A stretch of DNA of 41,087 nucleotides, taken from Lentisphaerae bacterium RIFOXYC12_FULL_60_16. GTDB lineage: Bacteria > Verrucomicrobiota > Kiritimatiellia > UBA8416 > YA12-FULL-60-10. Shown in pieces: positions 32,573 through 40,923 of the stretch (positions within the stretch are counted from its first letter, which is position 1; each line of letters begins with the position of its first letter). The stretch covers positions 1 through 41,087 of the forward strand of contig MHBQ01000056.1 of NCBI GenBank assembly GCA_001803315.1, in the 5' to 3' direction. The position numbers and the translations under genes were made by a program. A model generated the notes under the pieces. That model was not told where the DNA came from. It was given only the letters and a program-made list of their open reading frames with translations, and did not search any database.

Positions 32573-32948
32573 TCATCGGAACCCTCTCGAGACTGGCATA
32601 CTGCGGTGCCTCAACCATGGATTCAGCGGAAGGGGGAAGATCGGACTGACGAAGCCGAACCACCTGACGCATGCCGGGCAGAACCATTTCGATACGGTGC
32701 CGCGTCAGGGCCTTGTCCAGTTCCAGCGGCGATTTCATCCGCGACCATTTGAATTCCTCGTTGAGCAGAAGATTTTTCAACTCATTGCGACGAACCTCCA
32801 ACTGCTTGATTTCACGACCCGCCGCTTCACACCGGCACCCCAGCCATACGTAGCCCAGAGCCAGCAAAACCAACAGGGATATGAAACCGGCAAAAGGTGC
32901 CGGTAATGCCCGGGTTTGAACCCTGCGATTACGATTTCTTCGTGCCAT
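32565..32948 (-). CDS. ftsL: FtsL-like division protein
   Basis: 127 aa. A very basic N-terminus (ARRNRNRRVQTR), one membrane helix (~18-38) and a heptad-patterned periplasmic segment (GREIKQLEVRRNELKNLLLN), the usual FtsL/FtsB build. Sequence conservation in this family is low, so the call rests on topology, size and position between rsmH and ftsI. FtsL bridges FtsB/FtsQ and the FtsWI synthase. Its last eight bases overlap the ftsI start. Confidence 0.8.
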   Translation of the reverse strand: MARRNRNRRVQTRALPAPFAGFISLLVLLALGYVWLGCRCEAAGREIKQLEVRRNELKNLLLNEEFKWSRMKSPLELDKALTRHRIEMVLPGMRQVVRLRQSDLPPSAESMVEAPQYASLERVPMNE

Positions 32949-32969
32949 AGTACCGCCTCCGTCCTATTC

Positions 32970-33917
32970 TCAAACGGTGGGATCCACTCCACACCGGTCA
33001 TCACGCTCCACAACCCGCAACTTGGCCGAACGCGCCCGCGGGTTATCTTCCCTTTCATTTTCAGATGCCACCACGACACGCCGGTGCACCCATTTGACCG
33101 CCGGTCGACGCCCCACCCAGGCGCTCCCCCCCTGCGGCAGCGATTCCCACCGGCCCGCATGTTCACGGAAACAGGTCTTTACACAACGATCCTCTCCGCT
33201 GTGAAAACTGATAACCACCATCCGTCCGCCATTCGCCAGCACCTGCAACCCGGATTCAAGACCACGGACCAGAATTCCCATTTCGTCATTCACCGCCATC
33301 CGCAGGGCCTGAAACACCCGCGTTGCCGGATGAATCTTCCCCGTCCGCCCCCCACAGGCGCGCGCGACCACATCCGCCAACCGGCTCGTGGTCGCTATCG
33401 GCGCACCGGAACGGGCTTCCACAATGGCCCGGGCAATCCGGCGGGAACGGGTTTCCTGCGCATACTGGTAAAACGTGTCCGCCAGAACCGTCTCCGGCCA
33501 GGTGTTCACCACCTGCGCAGCCGTCAACGACTGTCCCTGGTCCATACGCATATCCAACGGCCCCTCCGACTGGAAACTGAATCCCCGGCCCGGGGTGTCC
33601 AGTTGTTCCGACGAGACCCCCAGATCCAGCAGAACCCCATTCACCTCCGCGATACCCATACCATTCACCACAGCCTTCAAATCACCGTAGTCGGAATGAA
33701 TGATCCGGCACCGTTCACCCCAGACCGATAACCGCCCGCCACTCCGCCCAACGGCATCCACATCCCGGTCAATCGCAATCAAGCGTCCATCCGGCGACGA
33801 TGCCCGTAGAATCGCCTCGGCGTGTCCACCACTGCCAACCGTTCCATCCACATAGATTCCGCCCGGACAAACCCCGAGTGACTCGATCACTTCATTCAAC
33901 AGGACCGACTGATGCAT
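32970..33917 (-). CDS. rsmH: 16S rRNA m4C1402 methyltransferase RsmH
   Basis: 315 aa. It methylates N4 of C1402 in 16S rRNA. Features: HQSVLLNEVIESL start, VDGTVGSGGHAEAIL (SAM motif I), IAIDRDVDAV, LLDLGVSSEQLD, GFSFQSEGPLDMRMD, HPATRVFQALRMAVN and VISFHSGEDRCVK. In standard dcw order it is the second gene after mraZ (57-bp gap) and precedes ftsL by 21 bp. Confidence 0.96.
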   Translation of the reverse strand: MHQSVLLNEVIESLGVCPGGIYVDGTVGSGGHAEAILRASSPDGRLIAIDRDVDAVGRSGGRLSVWGERCRIIHSDYGDLKAVVNGMGIAEVNGVLLDLGVSSEQLDTPGRGFSFQSEGPLDMRMDQGQSLTAAQVVNTWPETVLADTFYQYAQETRSRRIARAIVEARSGAPIATTSRLADVVARACGGRTGKIHPATRVFQALRMAVNDEMGILVRGLESGLQVLANGGRMVVISFHSGEDRCVKTCFREHAGRWESLPQGGSAWVGRRPAVKWVHRRVVVASENEREDNPRARSAKLRVVERDDRCGVDPTV

Positions 33918-33974
33918 GGCTGTTTCGCCTTCATTTCACGGCGGACCCGGCGCACCCGCATCAACCGGCACCCG

Positions 33975-34445
33975 TCAGAATTCCATGTAACGGGCAGCCT
34001 CCTGCAAATTACTCCGATCCAACGCACCGCTCTGCTGCAAATGATCCGGATTCCATAACTCGAATGAATCAAACGTCCCGATCAACTCAACCTGATCCAC
34101 GAGCCCGGCAAAATTCAGCAAGTCATCCTTGATTCGGATTCGCCCCTGGGAATCCCACTCCAGCAGCTCGGATTGGGACGCCAGCACCCGGGCAAACTGT
34201 CGTGCACGGGCATCCGTAAACGAATGCTGGCGCATCTTCTCCATGCGGCGAAACATTTCCGCGGCGGGAAAGGCGCACAGGCATTTCTGATCAATGCCAG
34301 GTAACACATAAAAGCCCTGCGGCATTCCGACCTGGGCACGCCAATCACTCGGAATCGTCACACGCCGCTTGGAATCCAAGGAATGCGGATGCCGACCGAC
34401 AAACACACCGTGTCCGCCAATGGCTTTCTCATCAACGCCACTCAT
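33975..34445 (-). CDS. mraZ: Transcriptional regulator MraZ
   Basis: 156 aa. Two AbrB-like swapped-hairpin repeats are visible: HSLDSKRRVTIPSDWR (~20-35) and WDSQGRIRIKDDLL (~95-110), with the conserved DSxGRxxIP pattern. MraZ forms a ring and binds short direct repeats in front of its own gene, repressing the dcw operon. Three such repeats overlap the promoter (34471-34500). It is the first gene of the run reaching down to efpL. AGGTG lies five bases before the ATG. Confidence 0.95.
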   Translation of the reverse strand: MSGVDEKAIGGHGVFVGRHPHSLDSKRRVTIPSDWRAQVGMPQGFYVLPGIDQKCLCAFPAAEMFRRMEKMRQHSFTDARARQFARVLASQSELLEWDSQGRIRIKDDLLNFAGLVDQVELIGTFDSFELWNPDHLQQSGALDRSNLQEAARYMEF

Positions 34446-34470
34446 TTAATCACCTATTGACCTTTAGTGA

Positions 34471-34500
34471 CACGATTCAACACTTCGCCCCACTTTGTGT
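34471..34500 (-). promoter_or_regulatory. mraZ: Three 10-bp MraZ operator repeats
   Basis: On the plus strand CACGA, CACTT and CACTT begin at 34471, 34481 and 34491, one per 10 bp; on the minus strand these read AAAGTGGGGC, GAAGTGTTGA and ATCGTGTCAC. Known MraZ sites are tandem repeats with a GTG core and ~10-bp period. They cover the -10 and the whole spacer of the mraZ promoter, fitting repression by blocking polymerase. Confidence 0.6.
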
Positions 34501-34503
34501 CAA
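34475..34503 (-). promoter_or_regulatory. Sigma-70-type promoter of the dcw operon
   Basis: On the minus strand TTGACA (34503-34498), a 17-bp spacer and TTGAAT (34480-34475). The start would be near 34468, giving a ~23-nt leader to the mraZ ATG. The same hexamers and spacing occur at the sigma-54 activator gene, suggesting the local housekeeping consensus. Confidence 0.6.
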
Positions 34504-34773
34504 TAGTTATTTGATAAATTTTCTCGGTATCGAGAACCGTTTCAGGAAGGATTTTTCCGGAATGCCAGAAACCGCTATTTATGGCCGGATTTTACCCCGG
34601 AAATACATGCCTTGGCATAGGGCTTAAGCATGCAGGGATAAGGGCAGTGGTAAGTTAGCGAATAACGGGGAGCAATCAGTTCCCCACCGTGCCCCACACC
34701 GGCGGCAATAAGGATCGACGGAGAACCGCATCAAACATGCGAACGGATCGGAACTATCGGGGGACCACGCAGG
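34504..34773. other. Gene-free spacer between metG and mraZ
   Basis: Apart from the mraZ promoter at its edge, this 270-bp stretch has no convincing ORF, tRNA or known RNA. Seen in it: inverted repeats TTCTCG/CGAGAA (34521-34536, 4-base loop), ATGCC/GGCAT (around 34609-34620) and GGGGA/TCCCC (about 34661-34686, a weak terminator-like stem after metG without T-run). CCCCA occurs at 34683 and 34693, another 10-bp step resembling TGGG-type MraZ sites on the minus strand. Confidence 0.4.
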
Positions 34774-36681
34774 CTACTTCACCGTGGCGCCGGAGACCAT
34801 TTCACCATCAACGGTAACAAGCCGCAGGACATCATCTTTCGACGCTGCCAGCAACATGCCGTTCGACTCAACCCCGCGTATCTTTGCCGGCTTAAGGTTG
34901 GCCACCACCACAATGGTCCGTCCAATCAACGTCTCCGGCGCATAGAACTTGGCAATGCCGGCCACGATCTGCCGGGCTTCCCCGCCGATTTCAACCTGGA
35001 GACGCAGCAACTTGTCAGCGCCTTCCACGCGCTCCGCCTGCACAATCTTTGCCGTACGCAATTCAACTTTTTGGAAATCCGTATATTCGATAGACATGAC
35101 ACCCTCCACTTCAACAGGCGTTGCCGCCGGTACCGGCGTTGGCTTGGATTCCTGGCGCGGAAATAAGATCGGCGCCGCTGACACGGGTGTTCCGGGGACC
35201 AGTCCCCCCCATTCCCGTAAACGATCGAACGACGGCGCTTCCGTCCCAACGCCGAGTACTGCGCGCAATTCTCCCATCTTGGTCGGCATGACAGGAAACA
35301 GCATACCGCTGACAATTCGTAGACACTCCGCAGCCGCATACAACACGGTCTCGAGTTCCGCCTGTCGTCCGTCTCGTGCCAACACCCATGGCTGGCGTCG
35401 TTCCAGGTAACGATTGGCCTCGCGGATCGCGTTGGTAAGACCAGTCACCCCCTGATCCACCCGCATACGCTCCACGGCGTCAACCATGTCTTTGGCTGCC
35501 GCCAGCGTGACATCCCGAATCCGCACCTCATCCTCACCCATGGTTCCAGGCGAGGGAACCCGCCCACCACAATGGCTGCCGATCAATTTGACCACACGGC
35601 TCAACAGGTTGCCCAGGTCATTGGCCAGATCCGCCTGGTAACGCCTCATGAATGCCACTTCGGTGAAACTGGCATCCTGCCCCAATGACATCTCGGCCGT
35701 CAGGAAATACCGGAAGGCATCCACCCCAAACCGTTCAATATAGTCGAACGGATTGACCACATTCCCGAGGCTTTTGCTCATCTTATCCTGCCCGGACAGC
35801 CACCAACCATGTGCAAATACAGTCTCCGGCATGGGAAGCCTCATGGCCTTGAGCATGGTGGGCCAGTAGACCGTATGGGTGGTCAGAATGTCCTTGCCGA
35901 TCAGATGATGGGACGCAGGCCACCACCGCTCGAAAAGTGCGGGGTCAGAACGATATCCGATCGCGCTGATGTAGTTGACCAGCGCATCGAACCAGACATA
36001 GCAGACAAACTGCGAGTCGAACGGCAGCTCAACGCCCCAGTTCAAGCGGGACTTGGGGCGTGAAATGCACAAATCCTGCAGGGGTTTACGAAGAAATCCC
36101 AGCGTCTCGTTCCGCCTGAAATCCGGCTGAATGAAGGATGGGTGTGTCTGGATGTAGTCAACCAGCCATTCCTGGTACCGGCTCATGCGGAAAAAATAGT
36201 TCGTTTCGCGGATGGGCTCGACCTTCCGTCCGCAACCGGCTTCCGGACAGGTCCCGTTGAGCAGGTCTTTCTCCATGTAAAACCGCTCACAGGTAACACA
36301 ATACCACCCGTCATATTCCGCCCGGTATATCTCGTCCCGGTCATAAAGGTCCTGGAGGATTTCCTGGACCACCCGCTTGTGTCCTGCATCGGTGGTGCGG
36401 ATAAACGCATCGTTGGTGATACCCAGCTGCTGCCACAAATGCTGGAACCGGACCACCGTGCGGTCCACATGGGTCTGGGGATCCACCCCGGCTTTCTGTG
36501 CCGCCTGCTGGACTTTCTGTCCATGCTCATCGGTCCCGGTCAGAAAAAACGTGGGAACCCCGAACAACCGGTGATACCGGGCCATGACGTCCGCAAGCAC
36601 CGTGGTATAGGCGTGCCCGATATGCGGCTTGTCGTTGACGTAATAGATCGGGGTCGTAACGTAGTAACGTGTGCGTGACAT
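34774..36681 (-). CDS. metG: Methionyl-tRNA synthetase
   Basis: 635 aa. It charges tRNA-Met. Class I features: HIGH as PHIGHAYT (~19-26) and KMSKS in GQDKMSKSLGN. A zinc-knuckle-like insert has Cys pairs (CVTCERFYMEKD and TCPEAGC). WFDALVNYISAIGY marks the catalytic core. The last ~110 residues (from YTDFQKVELRTAKIVQAERV) form the OB-fold tRNA-binding domain seen in many bacterial MetRS. AAGG precedes the ATG by seven bases. It has its own promoter candidate at 36709-36737 after priA. Confidence 0.96.
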   Translation of the reverse strand: MSRTRYYVTTPIYYVNDKPHIGHAYTTVLADVMARYHRLFGVPTFFLTGTDEHGQKVQQAAQKAGVDPQTHVDRTVVRFQHLWQQLGITNDAFIRTTDAGHKRVVQEILQDLYDRDEIYRAEYDGWYCVTCERFYMEKDLLNGTCPEAGCGRKVEPIRETNYFFRMSRYQEWLVDYIQTHPSFIQPDFRRNETLGFLRKPLQDLCISRPKSRLNWGVELPFDSQFVCYVWFDALVNYISAIGYRSDPALFERWWPASHHLIGKDILTTHTVYWPTMLKAMRLPMPETVFAHGWWLSGQDKMSKSLGNVVNPFDYIERFGVDAFRYFLTAEMSLGQDASFTEVAFMRRYQADLANDLGNLLSRVVKLIGSHCGGRVPSPGTMGEDEVRIRDVTLAAAKDMVDAVERMRVDQGVTGLTNAIREANRYLERRQPWVLARDGRQAELETVLYAAAECLRIVSGMLFPVMPTKMGELRAVLGVGTEAPSFDRLREWGGLVPGTPVSAAPILFPRQESKPTPVPAATPVEVEGVMSIEYTDFQKVELRTAKIVQAERVEGADKLLRLQVEIGGEARQIVAGIAKFYAPETLIGRTIVVVANLKPAKIRGVESNGMLLAASKDDVLRLVTVDGEMVSGATVK

Positions 36682-36708
36682 GTTTGCCCTTCCTCAAATC
36701 AAGGCCAA

Positions 36709-36737
36709 ACCATAGGCGCAACAATGTCTCGGATCAA
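36709..36737 (-). promoter_or_regulatory. Sigma-70-type promoter candidate of metG
   Basis: On the minus strand TTGATC (36737-36732), a 17-bp spacer and TATGGT (36714-36709), each 4/6 or better to consensus. It lies in the 72-bp gap after priA; the start near 36702 would leave a ~20-nt leader. Confidence 0.42.
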
Positions 36738-36753
36738 GCAGTATCCCCGCGGG

Positions 36754-38973
36754 TCACAGCATGTGGATCGCATCCACATCAATTGCCAGGGCGACATCAC
36801 GGGGCAATGAAACCACCTTCAGGACAGACCGAATGGCATCGGTCAGCCGCCGTACCGACGGCCCCCGCATAAGCACCTGGTACCGGAACAAACCCTTGGC
36901 CTTGGCCAGCGGCGCCGGACATGCCGGGGAAACAACCGCCGGGGCTGACAACCGGGCCGATAACGCACCGGACAACTCGCCGGCCGAAACGGCAACCCGC
37001 CGCTCACTGGCGCCCTTCAAGCCGAGACATACCATATGCCCGTAGGGCGGGTACCCCAACTCCTTGCGTTGAAGCAGTTCCGGTCCAGCAAACCCGTCAT
37101 AATCCAGGGTCCGGGCCGACACCAGGGCGGGGTGAGCCGGCGTGTAGGTCTGGATGATCACCTCGCCGTTTACATCCCCCCGACCCGCACGACCCGCCAC
37201 CTGCGCCAGCAATTGAAAGGTCCGTTCGCCAGCCCGGAAATCGGGAATATGCAAACCCAGATCGGCATGCAACACCCCCACCAGGGTTACGTTGGGGAAG
37301 TGCAATCCTTTCGCAATCATCTGCGTGCCCACCAGGATGTCGATCTTTCCCGAACGGAATGCACCGAGCACTTCCTCGTAGACTTGTTTACGACTGGTCA
37401 AGTCGGCATCCAACCGCTGGATACGGGCCTGGGGAAAACATTTTGCCGCGATCCGTTCCACACGCTGGGTTCCGACCCCCCCCATCCGGATGCCCGGATC
37501 CCGGCATTTTGGACAGGATGCGGGAACCGGATGACTGGCCCCGCATATATGACATCGCAACCGCTCATCCGACCGGTGGTAGGTCAGGGCGATGCTACAG
37601 GCCTCGCAGGTAACCACATGTCCGCACGCCGGACACTGCAGGGAAGCAGCAAACCCGCGCCGGTTGAGAAATAACATGACCTGCTCGGCACGATCCAACC
37701 GGCGCCGGATGGCCTCCAACAGTTCGCGCGAAAACACACCGATCTGTCCGGTGGATTCCGCCTCCATGCGCATGTCCACGATCCGTACCGCCGGCAATTT
37801 CCGGTCATCGGCACGCCGGTGCAAAATGCTGAGAAGGTATTTCTTCCGCTCCACATTGGCCCATGATTCGAAACTGGGTGTCGCCGTGCATAACAACACG
37901 GGACACGGGGTCATCTGCGCGCGCATCACCGCCACATCCCGGGCATGATAGCGGGGCGACTCCTCCTGCTTGTAGGACGGCTCATGCTCCTCATCCACCA
38001 CGATCAGGCCAAGATGGCGTACCGGCGCAAAGACGGCGGATCGGGCGCCGATGACAATATCCGCCTTGCCATCCCGTATCCGATGCCATTCGTCATGCCG
38101 TTCGCCATCGCCCAGATTGCTGTGCAACACGGCAATCCGTTCACCGAACCGCGCTTGGAACCGCTCCACGGTTTGCGGGGTTAACGATATTTCAGGAACG
38201 AGCACGATTGCACTTCGCCCCTTTTGCAAAGCGTGCTCAATGGCTTGCAGATAGACCTCGGTCTTGCCGCTCCCCGTCACGCCATACAACAGGATGACAC
38301 CGGGCGGATGTTCCATGGCTTCAACCGTCGTGGCCAACGCCCCGGCTTGTTCCGGCATCAGTTCCAGCGGCCCGGTTCGTAGAACCGTACGGCAAGCCAG
38401 CGCCGTCCGTGTCACCGTTTCAGTCTCGATGATCACGACCCCGCGTTTCGCCAGGATATTCAACGGGGCATTGGTCACTCCGGCTCGCTTGAGCAGCTCT
38501 GGAACCGGCATGGCGCCCGACCCCTGCAATACGGTTACCAGGGACTGTTGCACCGGCGTGATCCCGGCAGGGGTGGCGGTTTCATCGGCCAGCCGGACAA
38601 TCCGTTGTGTCTTGAACCGTGCACCGGCCCTGCGCACCGCACCCGGCAACATGGTCCGCACGGCATGCGCCAGCGGCGCCTGGTAATAATCCGCCATCCA
38701 CGCCGCCAGTTTCAGGAGGGTGGCGTCCAGCATCGGCACGGGATCCGGAACCGCTTCAATGGATTTGAGCTTCGCATGGTCGGAATGATCGGCCAACTCG
38801 AAAACCACGCCGGTTACGGTCCGGTGACCGAATGGGACGGAAACCCGGACCCCCGGCTTTACGACAGGAACCAACGCATCGGGAATCGCGTAATCGAACG
38901 GACGGTCGGGAACCGCCTCCACCAGGATCCGCGCCACCCGGTTAACAGCAGGCGTTGTGCGGGAATCACTCAT
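36754..38973 (-). CDS. priA: Primosomal replication helicase PriA
   Basis: 739 aa from the ATG at 38973. A longer frame starts at an ATG at 38997, but that lies in the loop of the terminator 38976-39014, so the shorter form is preferred. PriA restarts stalled replication forks. Features: N-terminal 3'-binding domain (VPDRPFDYAIP, VSVPFGHRTVTGVV), Walker A GVTGSGKTEVYLQAIEHA, DEEH box VVDEEHEPSYKQEESPRYHARD, the zinc-binding Cys set (CPACG, CEACS, CHICG, CPKC), and helicase motifs VGTQMIAKGLHFPNVTLVG and QVAGRAGR. No promoter or clear ribosome binding site is visible just upstream. Confidence 0.95.
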   Translation of the reverse strand: MSDSRTTPAVNRVARILVEAVPDRPFDYAIPDALVPVVKPGVRVSVPFGHRTVTGVVFELADHSDHAKLKSIEAVPDPVPMLDATLLKLAAWMADYYQAPLAHAVRTMLPGAVRRAGARFKTQRIVRLADETATPAGITPVQQSLVTVLQGSGAMPVPELLKRAGVTNAPLNILAKRGVVIIETETVTRTALACRTVLRTGPLELMPEQAGALATTVEAMEHPPGVILLYGVTGSGKTEVYLQAIEHALQKGRSAIVLVPEISLTPQTVERFQARFGERIAVLHSNLGDGERHDEWHRIRDGKADIVIGARSAVFAPVRHLGLIVVDEEHEPSYKQEESPRYHARDVAVMRAQMTPCPVLLCTATPSFESWANVERKKYLLSILHRRADDRKLPAVRIVDMRMEAESTGQIGVFSRELLEAIRRRLDRAEQVMLFLNRRGFAASLQCPACGHVVTCEACSIALTYHRSDERLRCHICGASHPVPASCPKCRDPGIRMGGVGTQRVERIAAKCFPQARIQRLDADLTSRKQVYEEVLGAFRSGKIDILVGTQMIAKGLHFPNVTLVGVLHADLGLHIPDFRAGERTFQLLAQVAGRAGRGDVNGEVIIQTYTPAHPALVSARTLDYDGFAGPELLQRKELGYPPYGHMVCLGLKGASERRVAVSAGELSGALSARLSAPAVVSPACPAPLAKAKGLFRYQVLMRGPSVRRLTDAIRSVLKVVSLPRDVALAIDVDAIHML

Positions 38974-38975
38974 CG

Positions 38976-39014
38976 AAAAAAAACGGGCTGGCGACATGCC
39001 TGCCGCCAGCCCGT
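38976..39014 (-). terminator. Intrinsic terminator of the prepilin-like gene
   Basis: On the minus strand ACGGGCTGGCG (39014-39004), a 10-base loop and CGCCAGCCCGT (38993-38983) form a perfect 11-bp stem, followed by eight T residues (38983-38976). It begins 14 bases after the prepilin stop. It is the clearest Rho-independent terminator in the window. The T-run ends two bases before the preferred priA ATG. Confidence 0.93.
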
Positions 39015-39028
39015 GGGATTCCAGTCAA

Positions 39029-39616
39029 TTAATCAACAGCCAGTGCGGATGCCCATACAGGAACCGGCGAGCCGACCAGATTCGAAATCGTATTGTTTGC
39101 GGCAGCCGTATTCCATTCCGCCTCGAGGATCCAGAGAACCGAACCATCCACGAAAAGAACGTTCCCACCTGCATTGGCGTGGTTTCCGCCCCAATTGGCG
39201 TTATTGACGCTGTTACTGCCATCCTTATCGCACACGTGCATACGGGTCGAAGCAACGGACTCCGTCAAACCCTTGACCATATTGTAGCTGCACATCGCGG
39301 TGGTCATCTGGGCCAGCGAGGTTGCATTACTGCGCGTATCACTGGGGCAGATGAACAGTTTGGGGTTGTCCGCATACTGTGCCATGCTGGATTTGAAATC
39401 GCTCGGGAACCGCTCACCCTGATCCATCGAATACATCTTGAGCGCCTTGCCAATCTGCGACAAGTTGGCCGCACAACGGGTTCGGCGGGCACGTTCACGG
39501 GCCGCAGCCACGGCAGGCAGCAACATGCCGGCCAGAATACCGATGATGGCGATTACGACCAACAATTCAATCAGGGTGAATGACCGCAGACTTAACCGGC
39601 GCCAGATATTCTTCAT
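39029..39616 (-). CDS. Prepilin-like protein (DUF1559 type, H-Xn-DG)
   Basis: 195 aa. The N-terminus is a type IV/type II prepilin leader: basic [12 protein letters not shown] then [20 protein letters not shown], with Glu at position 5 after the predicted cleavage before Phe. A helix ([21 protein letters not shown]) and a Cys/Tyr-containing body follow, and the end has [13 protein letters not shown], the H-X9-DG motif of PVC pseudopilins with one extra residue between His and Asp. Such proteins are exported and assembled by the type II/IV pilus machinery; PVC genomes encode many, mostly of unknown role. AAGGAG precedes the ATG. It is flanked by its own promoter candidate and a strong terminator, so it is a single-gene unit. 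Confidence 0.9.
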   Translation of the reverse strand: MKNIWRRLSLRSFTLIELLVVIAIIGILAGMLLPAVAAARERARRTRCAANLSQIGKALKMYSMDQGERFPSDFKSSMAQYADNPKLFICPSDTRSNATSLAQMTTAMCSYNMVKGLTESVASTRMHVCDKDGSNSVNNANWGGNHANAGGNVLFVDGSVLWILEAEWNTAAANNTISNLVGSPVPVWASALAVD

Positions 39617-39633
39617 GGATGTTCTCCTTATGC

Positions 39634-39657
39634 CTAATGCAATATCTCAAGCATTAG
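39634..39657 (-). other. Inverted repeat in the prepilin gene leader
   Basis: CTAATGC (39634-39640) and GCATTAG (39651-39657) are perfect complements around 10 bases. The element overlaps the -10 of the candidate promoter and the first part of the leader, so it may be an operator or a 5' hairpin. Confidence 0.4.
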
Positions 39658-39680
39658 CAGAATCACAAGCGGATGGTCAA
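39653..39680 (-). promoter_or_regulatory. Promoter candidate of the prepilin-like gene
   Basis: On the minus strand TTGACC (39680-39675), a 16-bp spacer and GCTAAT (39658-39653), with a start near 39646. It lies in the 82-bp gap after queA. The -10 is only 4/6. Confidence 0.33.
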
Positions 39681-39698
39681 GCCTCCTCCCAAAGAATT

Positions 39699-40763
39699 TT
39701 AGGTGGCAAATGTGTCCCCCAGGATCAGCATGCAGTCCCCATAGCTGTAAAACCGGTAGGATTTCCGGATTGCCTCCGCATAGGCCGCCATGATGCAGTC
39801 ATGCCCCGCCAACGCGCTGACCATCATCAACAGGGTGGATCGTGGCAGGTGAAAATTGGTCAACATGGCACCCACCACCCGGAACTCGAACGGCGGCCGG
39901 ATAAACAAGGTGCTTCGTCCCGAGGCGGGAAGCACCCCGCCATGTTCCAGCGCCACGGTCTCCAGGGTTCGGACCGTGGTACTACCCACGGCAACGATCC
40001 GTCCTCCGGCCTGACGGGTCCGCCTGATTGCTTCCGCTGTTTCCGGCGAAATCTCGTACCGTTCCGCCTCCATCGTGTGTTGGTCCACATCCTCCACCTT
40101 GACGGGCTTGAAGGTGCCGGGACCGACATGCAGGGTGATTTCACTCATCCCCACGCCATCCCGTCCCAACTGTCCTAGCAATTCTTTTGAGAAATGCAAC
40201 CCCGCCGTGGGGGCCGCAATAGCACCGGTATGCCGGGCAAAAACCGTCTGGTAACGTTCACGGTCCAGCAAATCGGTTGCGGGGTCATCCGCCTTGCGTT
40301 GAATATAGGGCGGAACCGGCATCACGCCAAACCGGTCAAGGGCCGAATCCATCGAACCGGTGCCCTGCCAGCGAACCCGTATCCGGCCAAAGGGGAGGCA
40401 GGTCACAACGCACAGGGAGGAACCATCGGCATCCAGGCTTATGATCCGTCCCTCCCGTGCCGAACGTGACGCATGATACATGGCATCCCAGGTGTCCGTG
40501 CCGCTGGGCTCGAGGAAGAGCAGTTCAACCCGTCCTCCCGTATCCTGCCAGGAACCGTACACCCGTGCCGGCAAAACCTTCGTATTGTTGACCACCAGAC
40601 GATCGCCGGACCGGATCCATCGGGGCAAATCCCCCACGGTCCCGTCGGCCACGACCCCCAAACCCGCGCGCACCACCATCATGCGCGACCCCCCGCGGAT
40701 GGGAGGGGGCTGTTGGGCAATCAACTCCGGCGGCAGATGGTAATCATAGTCCGATGTCTTCAT
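39699..40763 (-). CDS. queA: tRNA preQ1(34) S-adenosylmethionine ribosyltransferase-isomerase
   Basis: 354 aa, the usual length. It adds the ribosyl group of SAM to preQ1-modified tRNA, a late step in queuosine synthesis. Features: start KTSDYDYHLPPELIAQQP, GDRLVVNNTKVLPARVYG, LLFLEP, the central GTGSMD and VPPYIQRKADDPATD, TVFARHTGAIAAPTAGLHFS, ITLHVGPGTFKPV and the end FHLPRSTLLMMVSALAG. AGGAGG lies four bases before the ATG. It follows a truncated yjbQ remnant by 25 bp; no other queuosine gene is in the window. Confidence 0.96.
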   Translation of the reverse strand: MKTSDYDYHLPPELIAQQPPPIRGGSRMMVVRAGLGVVADGTVGDLPRWIRSGDRLVVNNTKVLPARVYGSWQDTGGRVELLFLEPSGTDTWDAMYHASRSAREGRIISLDADGSSLCVVTCLPFGRIRVRWQGTGSMDSALDRFGVMPVPPYIQRKADDPATDLLDRERYQTVFARHTGAIAAPTAGLHFSKELLGQLGRDGVGMSEITLHVGPGTFKPVKVEDVDQHTMEAERYEISPETAEAIRRTRQAGGRIVAVGSTTVRTLETVALEHGGVLPASGRSTLFIRPPFEFRVVGAMLTNFHLPRSTLLMMVSALAGHDCIMAAYAEAIRKSYRFYSYGDCMLILGDTFAT

Positions 40764-40788
40764 GTGCAGGAGGTTGCGCAGCGGTTAT

Positions 40789-40920
40789 TCACCGCGACAC
40801 CAGGACCAACCCCTCCCGTATGCCGCTATCATGCACACACGTTTCAACCCGGGGTGTGATGTTGACATAACCGCGACGTGCGGGAATCTCAAACGTCAGT
40901 TCCTGACGATAGGATTTCAT
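40789..40920 (-). pseudogene. Truncated YjbQ/UPF0047-family gene remnant
   Basis: A 43-codon ORF with an ATG at 40920 encodes a protein starting [20 protein letters not shown] and ending [11 protein letters not shown]. This matches, from memory, the start of YjbQ/UPF0047 proteins (secondary thiamine-phosphate synthase family, ~130-140 aa), where the same region runs ITPQVxxxVxxSGIxEGLVLV and continues NAMHITAS. Here a TGA follows at once and neither other frame restores the rest before queA starts 25 bp later. So about two thirds of the gene is missing, most simply by deletion. It starts three bases after the ABC transporter stop, so it once was an operon member. A genuine 43-aa protein is less likely. 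Confidence 0.7.
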
Positions 40921-40923
40921 GGA

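Noticed and set aside
34504..34773. The metG-mraZ spacer considered as a tRNA or riboswitch site
   Set aside because: No cloverleaf with a T-loop motif could be found by eye and no known riboswitch core was recognised; only short inverted repeats are visible.
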